A stretch of DNA of 64,000 nt, taken from contig NZ_JAFIQT010000004.1 in the NCBI RefSeq assembly GCF_017355935.1, positions 62,001 to 126,000 of the forward strand, written 5' to 3'. The translations under genes were made by a program, and so were the position numbers. Positions 44,108-52,593 of this stretch are shown here, piece by piece. The first letter of the stretch is position 1, and each line of letters starts with the position of its first letter. The stretch comes from Telluribacter humicola (GTDB lineage: Bacteria; Bacteroidota; Bacteroidia; Cytophagales; Spirosomataceae). The notes beneath the pieces were generated by a model. That model was not told the origin of the DNA. It ran no database searches and saw only the letters and a list, made by a program, of their open reading frames with translations.

Positions 44108-44704
44108 TTACTTATAGGAGAAGCCACTGATTTTTGGACGATTAAACCAATATACTTGCTCATCTCCCCGGTTAATCCGGACAGTAGCTAACAGTATAAG
44201 CACTGAATTGATCAAATAAAGTACTACGATGAGCATTCCAGCTACGATACCGAGCCAGGGCATCGTTTCGGGTAGTCCGGTGAAGGCACTAAATAGAAAA
44301 ACAAGGACGATGCCGTAGGTAAGAATGGACCACGCCAGCTGAAACGTAAGGATTCGCCGCCCAAGCTGCTCAGCCCCATCGACCGTATCTTTCTTCATCA
44401 TCCAGAGTACCCAGGGAAGCAGGAGATTGGCCAGTGGAAAGAGCCAGAAGGCCAGGGAGGCCAAGTTCATTATATGCAGGAAGGTTTTATCCTGACTAGA
44501 TGTATAAGCCTGAAGGTCTTCAGCGGACGTATCAAGACTTTCTGCCAGCAGGCGCAGGGTGTGACCACGGGGTTGGGTTGTTCCGCTTTCGATCCTTTGT
44601 AATGTCCTTAGGCTGATAGAAGATCTTTCGGCTAATTCTTCCTGCGAAAGTCCTCGGCTCTTACGTAAGGAGCTGATTCTGTTGGCTAGTGTGGTAGTTT
44701 CCAT
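44108..44704 (-). CDS. XRE-family regulator with membrane-spanning C-terminus
   Basis: A 198-residue protein from the ATG at 44702-44704. Residues 5-60 are an XRE/Cro helix-turn-helix (LANRISSLRKSRGLSQEELA, then ISLRTLQRIESGTTQPRGHT), and the rest has about four membrane helices of DUF4870 type (SLAFWLFPLANLLLPWVLWM, ILTFQLAWSILTYGIVLVFL, WLGIVAGMLIVVLYLINSVL). So this is a DNA-binding domain tethered to the inner membrane. It is 43 bp before the peptidase gene and probably regulates the pair in response to a membrane signal; the signal is not evident. Confidence 0.9.
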   Translation of the reverse strand: METTTLANRISSLRKSRGLSQEELAERSSISLRTLQRIESGTTQPRGHTLRLLAESLDTSAEDLQAYTSSQDKTFLHIMNLASLAFWLFPLANLLLPWVLWMMKKDTVDGAEQLGRRILTFQLAWSILTYGIVLVFLFSAFTGLPETMPWLGIVAGMLIVVLYLINSVLILLATVRINRGDEQVYWFNRPKISGFSYK

Positions 44705-45136
44705 AGGTACCTTGTTTTGCTCAAAGGTAAACAGCAATCAGTATCAGAATAGCGTCAATCCTGCGACTTTTCTATGACACGGCACGTCTATTTTACCCTA
44801 ATCCCCTTGAGGAGTTTTCAAAAGAAGGCTCAGAAGGGAGAATTATTCACCACCTCCAAAGACCAGCCTCTACCTATGAATGGGTACCATAGCCTACACA
44901 TTTAGCTTTGATGGGATCAATACACCTATTGAATAGACTGAGCTTATGAACTACTTAATCTGGTCCCATAGCCTCTTCTAAATGAATCCGTTATGGCAAC
45001 TGGCTCAACAAACAGATGTACTACAAATCAATTTCATAATTTAAAAAAATAAACTCATTCTTTGTACGTATAAACGGCTGCAAGTTTGTCTTTAGATAAA
45101 GAAGGATAGAAATATATCAGGAAAAAATAGATCTAA
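44705..45136. other. Intergenic region, no gene seen
   Basis: About 430 bp between the start of the leftward XRE gene and the sulfatase remnant. A weak direct repeat (GGTACCATAGCCT at about 44883 and GGTCCCATAGCCT near 44963) is the only pattern noticed. It should hold the XRE promoter. Confidence 0.5.
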
Positions 45137-45463
45137 TCGCAGCGCAATGGCGTAAAACCTCTCTTTGACACAAATGACAACGCTGTTATGTATAGGTCCT
45201 ACGTCCGTAAGCTCAACGGTCCATAGCTCCTCTACGACAACCAGGAAGATCCCTACCAGCATAATAACCTGATCAATAAGCCTGAACACAAGGCCTTGCA
45301 GGCTAAGTTGGAGAAAATGCTGAGTCAGAAGCTGAAAGAAACAAAAGACATCTTTATGCCGGCCGATAACTACATGAAACATTACAACTACACTTATGAC
45401 AATAAGGATAGTCTGCGCCCTGCCTCCTATTTTTCTGAACTATCCGCTAACCGGTCAAACTAA
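45137..45463 (+). pseudogene. C-terminal remnant of a sulfatase
   Basis: A single frame ending at TAA 45461-45463 encodes a family-typical sulfatase C-terminus: MYRSYVRKLNGP, an in-frame TAG at 45224-45226 where a Trp is normal, then LLYDNQEDPYQHNNLINKP and helices up to SYFSELSANRSN. The N-terminal catalytic part with the formylglycine motif is absent, so this is a non-functional leftover. It lies 12 bp before an intact sulfatase gene, so a former sulfatase tandem is likely. Confidence 0.85.
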
Positions 45464-45475
45464 TCCAGTTATTAT

Positions 45476-46885
45476 ATGATAAAGCCTGGCTATCTCACAA
45501 TCCTGACACTCCCTTTGCTTGGGTTGGGTTGGTTCTTTTTGCAGACTTCTGCCCCTGCTTCCACAAAGACAGCAGCGGCTAAACCCAATATTATATATCT
45601 GCTTACCGACGACCACCGGTGGGATGCATTGGGATGTATGGGCAATAAACTTATAAAAACGCCCCATCTTGATAAACTGGCTTCTAAAGGAGTACTCTTT
45701 AAGAATGCCTATGTCACCACTTCTATCTGCTGCGTTAGCCGGGCTAGTATGCTTAGCGGACAGTATATGTCCCGACACGGCATTGAAGATTTTAATACCG
45801 GTTTCAAGCCGCAGGCTCTGGCGCAGACTTACCCCATGCTTCTGAAAAAAGCAGGGTATCAGGTAGGGTTCATTGGCAAGTACGGAGTAGGATCACCTAA
45901 GGAGCAACCAGCCCACCTGTTCGATTTCTGGGCTGGTTCGGAAAAGGGACAACCCGACTACGAGATGAAAGATGAGCAGGGAAACTATCTGCACCACACC
46001 GACAAAATCAACGGAGACATAGCCCGGTTCATGGAGACTGCGGATAGTCAAAAACCCTTTTGTCTGTCGGTTAGCTTTAAGGCGCCGCACGTACAGGACA
46101 ATGATCCCCGGCAGTTTATTATTCAGCCTCGCTACAAGCCCATGTATGCGGGTGACTCCATCGCTCAACCTCTGACTGCTGCCCCCAAATACTGGCAGTC
46201 TTTTCCTGACTTCTTTCGAACCGAGCAGAATATCGCACGCGAAAGGTGGCACCTGAGGTTTGAAAATAACCGGATGTACCAGGAAAGTGTCCGCAACTAC
46301 TATCGCCTACTCAGTGGTGTCGATGAGGTAGTGGGTAATCTGGTAGCTACTCTCGAAGCTAAGGGACTGGCTCAGAACACCATCATTATCTTTATGGGGG
46401 ACAATGGTTTTTATCTGGGCGAACACGGGTTAGCCGGTAAGTGGTATGGCCACGAGGAATCTATTCGGGTACCTCTGATCGTGTATGATCCACGTAACCC
46501 GCAGTTGAGAAATAAATCAGTAGAACAAATCGCGCTTAATATTGATGTAGCACCTACTATCCTTAAAATGGCCGGAGTAGAAGTACCTAAAACCATGCAG
46601 GGCATTGACCTGGTCGAACTGGTTACTTCGAAAGGCAAAAAAGGTAACCGCGAGGAGTTCTACTATGAACATACCTTTATGGGAAGCCCCAAAATACCTA
46701 AGGTCGGAGGTGTAGTAAGCAAAACGCTGAAGTACATGAATTTTTATGAACATAACTACGAGGAGCTGTACGACCTGAAGAAGGACCGGTTGGAAACTAC
46801 AAACCTGATTAATGATCTCAGCTGGCGTACCCAGTTACAGGCCATCCGGAAGAAGTACAATACCTGGAAAGAAGCGGTACTCTAA
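45476..46885 (+). CDS. Secreted formylglycine-dependent sulfatase
   Basis: A 469-residue exported sulfatase with an N-terminal membrane/signal segment (residues 8-23). The metal-binding start is NIIYLLTDDHRWD (Asp45, Asp46). The active-site motif is SICCVSRASMLSG: Cys85 as the residue oxidised to formylglycine, with Val87 in place of the usual Pro, Ser88 and Arg89. Other family blocks are GFIGKYG, MGDNGFYLGEHGLAGKWYGH and the C-terminal EELYDLKKDRLETTNLIND. It needs a formylglycine-generating enzyme, not encoded here. It sits between its remnant paralogue and a convergent propeller gene. The substrate, a sulfated glycan, cannot be named. Confidence 0.94.
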   Translation: MIKPGYLTILTLPLLGLGWFFLQTSAPASTKTAAAKPNIIYLLTDDHRWDALGCMGNKLIKTPHLDKLASKGVLFKNAYVTTSICCVSRASMLSGQYMSRHGIEDFNTGFKPQALAQTYPMLLKKAGYQVGFIGKYGVGSPKEQPAHLFDFWAGSEKGQPDYEMKDEQGNYLHHTDKINGDIARFMETADSQKPFCLSVSFKAPHVQDNDPRQFIIQPRYKPMYAGDSIAQPLTAAPKYWQSFPDFFRTEQNIARERWHLRFENNRMYQESVRNYYRLLSGVDEVVGNLVATLEAKGLAQNTIIIFMGDNGFYLGEHGLAGKWYGHEESIRVPLIVYDPRNPQLRNKSVEQIALNIDVAPTILKMAGVEVPKTMQGIDLVELVTSKGKKGNREEFYYEHTFMGSPKIPKVGGVVSKTLKYMNFYEHNYEELYDLKKDRLETTNLINDLSWRTQLQAIRKKYNTWKEAVL

Positions 46886-46921
46886 GTGGCAGGTGCAGCC
46901 GTTTTTGGATTCCCTCAGATC

Positions 46922-48208
46922 TTACTCTTGTCTGACAATCTTACTTATATCTATGCTGTACATCTGGCGCCCTAGTTTCTCATGCGTCGAGTCAAAAAAG
47001 ACCTGGGTACCCTGTTGATTACAGCGGGGATGGAGGTCACAACGCCACTCCCCTTTGTACTGAGGAGGCGAAAGAAATTTCCCAAGGATTACCCTACGGT
47101 CGGTGGGAATGTGGTAGAGGTACAGGGTTTGTATACGTTCCTGATTGGGATAGGTATCATTGAGTACCCACTCGTTATTGGTGTTAGGTACATAGGTATT
47201 ATGGCCATTGACGGGCATTTTCTCCTCCCCGATATGGCTGCTTTCCTGCGTTTTGTCTTTCAGTAACCAGAATCCCCATTCTTTTCCAATGGGCTTCGTC
47301 CAGACCAGCAGATGCTCCGGGTCACGCCACACAAAATGCGAGGAGTTACCCGAAGGGTCAACAATGTACCTGTCGCTGCCGTCTACCCGGGCGGTAACCA
47401 TACGGGTCACAAAATCAGACGTAGCCATGCGTTGCCGGTCAGCCAGTACGTTGCGCCAGCGATGCAGAAACTCAACCCGCTCACTATCCGGACTCACCAG
47501 CAGGTGGTTGAACCAGTGCCAGTTATCCGCCACCGATTGACCCTGATGCGGCGTTTGGGCCATCTCAGCGATAGAAATCAAAAGCTTGCTTTTGCCAGTC
47601 TTCAGGTCCAGGCGGTACAGCCCGATTTCGGCCGGCGACTTTTTGGCCTGATAGGGGTCAGGTACTCCGGCGTAGCCGTAGCCGGGCCGCAGGTTTTGAA
47701 TACGATTAAACTCCGTACCTACTGCAAACTGGCCGTTGGGGGCCAGGGCATAAATAGCCTTCGGCAACGTCCTGCTTTTTTGGGTGCGTATATTATACAC
47801 CCGGCTGACGTACCGGTCTCCTTCCCGGCCAGGTGTGGCCCGATCGTTCCAGATGACTTCTTCCTCTGAGCCGGGTACCCACTGCAGCATGCATCCCTGC
47901 TGCCAGCCCCAGGCGTGCGAGGTACCCAGTTCTATCCATTGATTTTTATTCTGCAAATCAATCATCCCAATGGAAAGCACGTCGTTCACTTCGGGGCTGC
48001 GTCCCTCAAAGGAAACCCGTTGTCCCAGTACGTAGCGCCCGGAGGGATCGGTCTGAAACTTGTCGTAGTAGCCAAACCAGCAGAAATGGTTGCCATCGGT
48101 AATCCGCTGCACGGGAACGTTTTCTTCGGGCAGAAACAGAGCAGCCGGTATACCAGCCAGAGAAAGACTTCCGGCCAGGGAGTTCTGTAAAAACAAACGT
48201 CGGTTCAT
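46922..48208 (-). CDS. TolB-like beta-propeller protein with twin-arginine-type leader, function unknown
   Basis: A 428-residue exported protein. The start ATG at 48206-48208 gives MNRRLFLQNSLAGSLSLAG, a leader of the twin-arginine type (RRLFLQ). The mature part is a beta-propeller with repeating strands such as DPSGRYVLGQRVSF, GSEEEVIWNDR, LAPNGQFAVGTEFNR, SPDSERVEFLHRWRN and NNEWVLNDTYPN. It resembles propellers of carbohydrate-active loci, such as those of oligogalacturonate-lyase type, but I cannot confirm the catalytic His set. It converges on the sulfatase gene with a gap of only 36 bp. Its role may be in handling the same glycan. Confidence 0.75.
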   Translation of the reverse strand: MNRRLFLQNSLAGSLSLAGIPAALFLPEENVPVQRITDGNHFCWFGYYDKFQTDPSGRYVLGQRVSFEGRSPEVNDVLSIGMIDLQNKNQWIELGTSHAWGWQQGCMLQWVPGSEEEVIWNDRATPGREGDRYVSRVYNIRTQKSRTLPKAIYALAPNGQFAVGTEFNRIQNLRPGYGYAGVPDPYQAKKSPAEIGLYRLDLKTGKSKLLISIAEMAQTPHQGQSVADNWHWFNHLLVSPDSERVEFLHRWRNVLADRQRMATSDFVTRMVTARVDGSDRYIVDPSGNSSHFVWRDPEHLLVWTKPIGKEWGFWLLKDKTQESSHIGEEKMPVNGHNTYVPNTNNEWVLNDTYPNQERIQTLYLYHIPTDRRVILGKFLSPPQYKGEWRCDLHPRCNQQGTQVFFDSTHEKLGRQMYSIDISKIVRQE

Positions 48209-48620
48209 AATCGGTAGGTTATGCTTTCTCGGACAGTTCTGCAAGCTAGGTACTGCGTGGGGCTCCTTGCGTAGCAGAAGAATAAAGCTTATAACCTTAA
48301 GGTCAGTAAGGGAAGTTCTTACCCAAAAATGGTTTGATTTTAAACAGAGCGGCAGCCATCAAAGCCTGTGAGCCCCGTTCTTTCCAGCACATCAACCTTC
48401 CGGTCTGATGCGTTCATGCGGGTAGCTTGTCCTTAGAAGGCTAATTTACCAGATTGATACGTTCAAACTGTGAGGCCCGGTAACAATGGAAGGCACTGGT
48501 TGTATCAGTATTGGACTGGACCGTTATTTCAGCTATAATAATCCCGGATGGAAACATAGCTAGGTTTTAAACGGTACGTGTTGTAAAAGCTTTAGGATAG
48601 TTTGAACCCATCTATTATTA
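48209..48620. other. Intergenic region with a possible 38-codon gene remnant
   Basis: About 410 bp between two leftward genes. A minus-strand frame from ATG 48555-48557 to TAG 48441-48443 reads MFPSGIIIAEITVQ, then SAFHCYRASQFERINLVN; it looks coding and ends like a beta-rich domain, but I cannot name it. The rest holds the propeller gene promoter. Confidence 0.35.
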
Positions 48621-50195
48621 CTATAGGTACCTGATCTCGAAATAACCAAATGCCGCCGGGGCTGTTCCGTTCTGCATCAGGCCGGGACGGGGGCTACGGT
48701 CCCAGGGTGGCAGAAAATCGCCATTGTAATAAGTTGGGCCTGTTTCCACTTCCTTCCAGCCTTTTCCGTCATTGCTCCAATAAAACCTTATTTGGTACCC
48801 TTTCTCCACTTTCATTTTTAACTGTACCTGGCCATTCTCGGATCGTTTTTCTTCCTTCAATACCGTCCTCTTATCTTTCTTAACCTCCCATACCTGTATC
48901 TTAGTATCAGTAACTCCAATACCAACCGATTGTCCTGCATCGCCATAAAGCACCAGTCCTTTAAGAGAAATATTGTTGTTGATTACTTCGGTTGTCATTT
49001 CATAATTCCCAGTCAAGGGCCGGATAGTCATAGCGGTGCCTGTCAGGTTACCTGTAGTTGGTTGTCCCGAAAAATGCAAAGCTCCCCTTTCTACCTTCCA
49101 CTCCGGCTGGGCATGTCTGAAATCCCACTGCCAGTCACCGGCCAGTGAAGTCTCCGAAAAATCATCCCGTAACTTCTCTTTAATAGTGACTTTCTCTCCC
49201 AAAGGTTTTATATTAGGCCAGCCAGTTGAGGTGTTCCAAACCACCTCACCCAGCATCCCCTGCCTGCCGGTATAGACATCGTCCCCTTTACTATAAGCAT
49301 GGTATAGGTAATAGTCTTTCCCTTCGCTGGAGGTGACAAGGGTACCATGACCGGTACATTTCCAGTCCTCCGTCTCGGAGAGGATCGGGTTCTCAGAATA
49401 CCGGGTATAAGGGCCTTGGAGCGAGGTTGCCCGAGCCACTTCCACCTTATAGCTGCATCCCCGACCGCAACAGTTACCCGGCGAAAAAAAAAGGTAGTAG
49501 TAGCCATCCCGCTTCACCAGGCACTGCCCTTCCAGCCCTACTTTCGCGTCATCACGCAACAGCATGAATGGCTCTCCAACTACTTTGAGACCGTTATCCG
49601 ACAGCCGGGCACCTACTACTTCAATCGGCCGCTGGTCCAGTCCGTACGCTTTCCAGGTTATAAACAACTGCCCTCCTTCTTCTACCACAAACGGATCAAT
49701 GGCTTCTTTGCCATATTCCAGTAGGATACCCTGATCGGTAAAACCTTTGGCCGGATCAGTGGATGTGGCCACTCCAATACAGGATATACCGTCACTTTTT
49801 TTGCGGGCTACATAGTATGCCAAGTAGGTACCATTCCGGTAGAAAAGTTCAGGCGCCCAAAACGAAGAGGATGCCCAGGTAGGTGTTTTCGAGAATATAT
49901 AACCAATAGGCTGCCAGTGTAGCAGATCAGTGGATTGAAAAAGAGGAAAATGCGGCGCCCACTCAGATGAAGTACCTGTCGCATAGTAGGTATTTCCCAC
50001 ACGAATAACAGAGGGATCGGCAAAGTCACCAGGTATGACCGGATTCTCTTTGCGTTGAGTACTGTCTTTTAGTTTGGTTTCATTTACGTTGATCCAGCCT
50101 ACATCCACAGTGGATTGCTTGCAGAGGTAAGTACTCCTGTAATCATTAAAAAAATTCAAAAACAAGAGCGAAATATGCAGAAAAAGTAGGTTCAT
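48621..50195 (-). CDS. GH43-family glycoside hydrolase with C-terminal concanavalin-like domain
   Basis: A 524-residue protein with an N-terminal hydrophobic leader. The five-bladed GH43 propeller shows the three catalytic acids: Asp60 (GDFADPSVI) as base, Asp167 (EAIDPFV) as modulator and Glu222 (VGLEGQC) as acid. A C-terminal jelly-roll module (about residues 330-524, DDFSETSLAGDWQWDFRH to PAAFGYFEIRYL) is like the one in beta-xylosidases and arabinofuranosidases of this family. The probable substrate is a xylan or arabinan side chain, consistent with the rightward xylan-type locus nearby. The next gene, the sigma factor, lies 600 bp away on the other strand. Confidence 0.92.
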   Translation of the reverse strand: MNLLFLHISLLFLNFFNDYRSTYLCKQSTVDVGWINVNETKLKDSTQRKENPVIPGDFADPSVIRVGNTYYATGTSSEWAPHFPLFQSTDLLHWQPIGYIFSKTPTWASSSFWAPELFYRNGTYLAYYVARKKSDGISCIGVATSTDPAKGFTDQGILLEYGKEAIDPFVVEEGGQLFITWKAYGLDQRPIEVVGARLSDNGLKVVGEPFMLLRDDAKVGLEGQCLVKRDGYYYLFFSPGNCCGRGCSYKVEVARATSLQGPYTRYSENPILSETEDWKCTGHGTLVTSSEGKDYYLYHAYSKGDDVYTGRQGMLGEVVWNTSTGWPNIKPLGEKVTIKEKLRDDFSETSLAGDWQWDFRHAQPEWKVERGALHFSGQPTTGNLTGTAMTIRPLTGNYEMTTEVINNNISLKGLVLYGDAGQSVGIGVTDTKIQVWEVKKDKRTVLKEEKRSENGQVQLKMKVEKGYQIRFYWSNDGKGWKEVETGPTYYNGDFLPPWDRSPRPGLMQNGTAPAAFGYFEIRYL

Positions 50196-50795
50196 GTAGC
50201 TGAGTTAAGTGGGGTGTCAATTTAGGAGAATTCTTATAAATACTGAAATTGTTATCCTGTTCATCTGCTTCTGAAGGTACCTTTCCTGCTTTGTACAGGA
50301 TGGTTTATAACCATGCCATAGTTATCTGCGGTAGATAATCCTACTTCCACTTGTTGATTTTACATTATACTGTTCCATTTTAAAACAGGACACTACTCTA
50401 CTGGTCTCATCAATTACCTGTGACTGCATGAGAGGCAAGTACTTCAGCGACTTTGGTTTTATAGTTTATAGAATACAAGGTTCAGTAGTATTGATCTATT
50501 CATGGCTTACCTATATAAAATAGTGAAAGGGATTGCTAGGGTCATTACCTTCTAGAAGTACTGACTTGTACAGTGGGTGCACTATTGCCAGAGTTACCGC
50601 CGCATATGGAAGTCCATCAGGTAATATGAGAATTTTTACCAGTCATATCTATTTGTATTTAAGAATTCTATTTGACATTCATTCGCAGTTAGTGATATGG
50701 AACATCATTAACCTATTGAATAATAACGCATTAGTAGTTCATGGGGTCATTTCATACTACATAGTTAGCCATTTGTACTATACCTTATATAAGTT
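50196..50795. other. Intergenic region between divergent GH43 and ECF sigma genes
   Basis: About 600 bp, AT-rich. A frame at 50533-50805 is hydrophobic, has no motif and overlaps the sigma factor start, so it is not called. No hairpin or RNA was recognised. It should carry promoters for both neighbours. Confidence 0.5.
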
Positions 50796-51422
50796 ATGTA
50801 TTTAACACCTGAAGAGCATCTTAGTTTATGGAATGACTTTCGCAGTGGAAATACTAAGGCATATGCGAAAATTTATGAGTTATTTGCAGCCGACTTGTAT
50901 CGATACGGGTACAACCTCGTCAGGAATAAACAGTTGGTCGAGGACTGTCTTCATGAATTGTTTCTACATCTACATCATCAAAAGCACAAGCTTAGCCCTA
51001 CTAACAACATCCGATTTTATCTATATAGAGCACTTCGAAACCGTCTGCTTGACTCGATACAAAAGCAAAATAAATTCACTTCAGAGGAGACTACCTTTAA
51101 TCAGGCTGAATTTACAGTACAATCATTTGAGTCACAGTGGATAGAAGAGCAAGTCCTTGTACATCAGAAACAGATGGTAGTTACAGCGCTAAATAAGCTA
51201 CCAAAGCGCCAAAAGGAAATCTTATATTTGGTATATATGAAGGGGCTCTCACATCAGGAAGTAGCCGAAGTAATGAATATTTCTATGAAGAGTGTCTACA
51301 ACACATTAAACATAGCTTTGAAAACATTAAGGGATTATGTAAATATATCATTTCTAAAAGAGGGCGTCTTAGGAGTAAGTTTAGGTAGTTTAGTAAATTT
51401 ATTTTTTCTACCCCTTAACTAA
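50796..51422 (+). CDS. ECF (RpoE-like) sigma factor
   Basis: A 208-residue extracytoplasmic-function sigma factor from the ATG at 50796. The sigma2 region is AYAKIYELFAADLYRYGYNL with the core-binding part VEDCLHELFLHLHHQ, and sigma4 is at the C-terminus (NKLPKRQKEILYLVYMKGLS, HQEVAEVMNISMKSVYNTLN). A further hydrophobic tail (SLGSLVNLFFLP) is unusual and may attach it to the membrane or a partner. The next gene is a FecR anti-sigma factor and then an STN-bearing SusC, the standard trans-envelope signalling chain: substrate at the receptor, FecR cleavage, sigma release and PUL transcription. Confidence 0.95.
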   Translation: MYLTPEEHLSLWNDFRSGNTKAYAKIYELFAADLYRYGYNLVRNKQLVEDCLHELFLHLHHQKHKLSPTNNIRFYLYRALRNRLLDSIQKQNKFTSEETTFNQAEFTVQSFESQWIEEQVLVHQKQMVVTALNKLPKRQKEILYLVYMKGLSHQEVAEVMNISMKSVYNTLNIALKTLRDYVNISFLKEGVLGVSLGSLVNLFFLPLN

Positions 51423-51477
51423 AAACGGGACAAGTCATCCAATAATACATTTACAATTAAAAACTGTGATCTCTCTA

Positions 51478-52452
51478 ATGCAGTACTCGCACTATGATGT
51501 TGAAGAGTTTTGTAAAGATGCCTATTTCATAAGCTGGGCAACTTCTCCAACTCCGGATTCTGATCTTTTTTGGATGTCTTTTTTGGAAGCCTACCCTCAC
51601 AAAGCAGAAGAGATACAACTTGCTCTGGAGTACATCAAAGTTTTTCGTTTTTCAGAGAATGAGCCAGATGAGCAGGATTTGCTTCGTCTGAAACACCGTA
51701 TCTGGGAGGATATTGAGAAGCCCTCCCGGCCTTTCTACCAGTGGAGGCCAATCCCATATCTAGCTGCCGCTTCGGTTATTCTTTTTCTTTTGGTAGGATT
51801 TTGGTTCTATCAGAAGCAACCATCTACCCTGACCTATACAACTCCCTACGGACTTATTCAGGAAATCAAGTTAGCAGATGGCACTGTGGTTACCTTAAAT
51901 GCCAGATCTGAGCTAAAGGTTATTGAGAATATTGCAGAGAATAAAGTCAGAGAAGTTTGGCTCCAGGGCGAAGCCTATTTTAAAGTTTCCAAAAGTAAGG
52001 ATGTAAAATTTATCGTCCATACCCCTGAGACCCAGGTAGAGGTACTAGGAACAGAGTTTAATGTTAACACCCGCAGAGAAAAAACGCAGGTTGTACTAGC
52101 TGAGGGAAACGTACAACTCATATCAGCAACTCATCGAAATATAGTCATGAGACCTGGGCAAATGGCTATTGTTAAAGACGATAACCAGGTGCAGCTAAAA
52201 ACCGTACAGCCTCAACTCTATGACTCATGGAAGGAGTCCATATTAATAATGGACGATAAACCTGTCTCAGAAATTGTTGAAATAATGAATGACACCTATG
52301 GCCTGAAATTATACTTTGCCGACTCTTCCTTATTAAATAAAAAACTTTCTGGCAAGCTCCTGGTAAAGGATCAAAACCACTTCCTGGAAAACTTCTCTAT
52401 CATTCTGAATGCAAATCTGGAAAAGACTCAGGATGGATATTTATTTCGGTAA
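51478..52452 (+). CDS. FecR-family anti-sigma factor
   Basis: A 324-residue single-pass membrane protein. The start is placed at the ATG at 51478; a GTG 12 bp upstream is in frame. The N-terminal 90 residues are cytoplasmic and should bind the sigma factor; the helix is YLAAASVILFLLVGFWFY (about 100-117); the periplasmic part has the FecR core (VTLNARSELKVIENI, REVWLQGEAYFKVSK, VEVLGTEFNVNTRREK, VVLAEGNVQLI) and the C-terminal DUF4974-type domain (KPVSEIVEIMNDTYGLKLYF) that touches the STN domain of the receptor. It lies 55 bp after the sigma gene and 141 bp before the SusC gene. Confidence 0.95.
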   Translation: MQYSHYDVEEFCKDAYFISWATSPTPDSDLFWMSFLEAYPHKAEEIQLALEYIKVFRFSENEPDEQDLLRLKHRIWEDIEKPSRPFYQWRPIPYLAAASVILFLLVGFWFYQKQPSTLTYTTPYGLIQEIKLADGTVVTLNARSELKVIENIAENKVREVWLQGEAYFKVSKSKDVKFIVHTPETQVEVLGTEFNVNTRREKTQVVLAEGNVQLISATHRNIVMRPGQMAIVKDDNQVQLKTVQPQLYDSWKESILIMDDKPVSEIVEIMNDTYGLKLYFADSSLLNKKLSGKLLVKDQNHFLENFSIILNANLEKTQDGYLFR

Positions 52453-52593
52453 TCAGCCACTTCGTTACATTTTGTTCTGCATCAACTGCAATTAGTGGAA
52501 TAAAAAGAAAAATTTACTGTAAAAACCGGGATAAAAGCTTCCCTGCCACGTTTGACCGTTAAACAGTACAAATTTCTATTCCCTGATGATAGT

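Noticed and set aside
50533-50805. 90-codon frame before the sigma factor
   Set aside because: Hydrophobic and low-complexity, overlaps the sigma factor start, no family resemblance.
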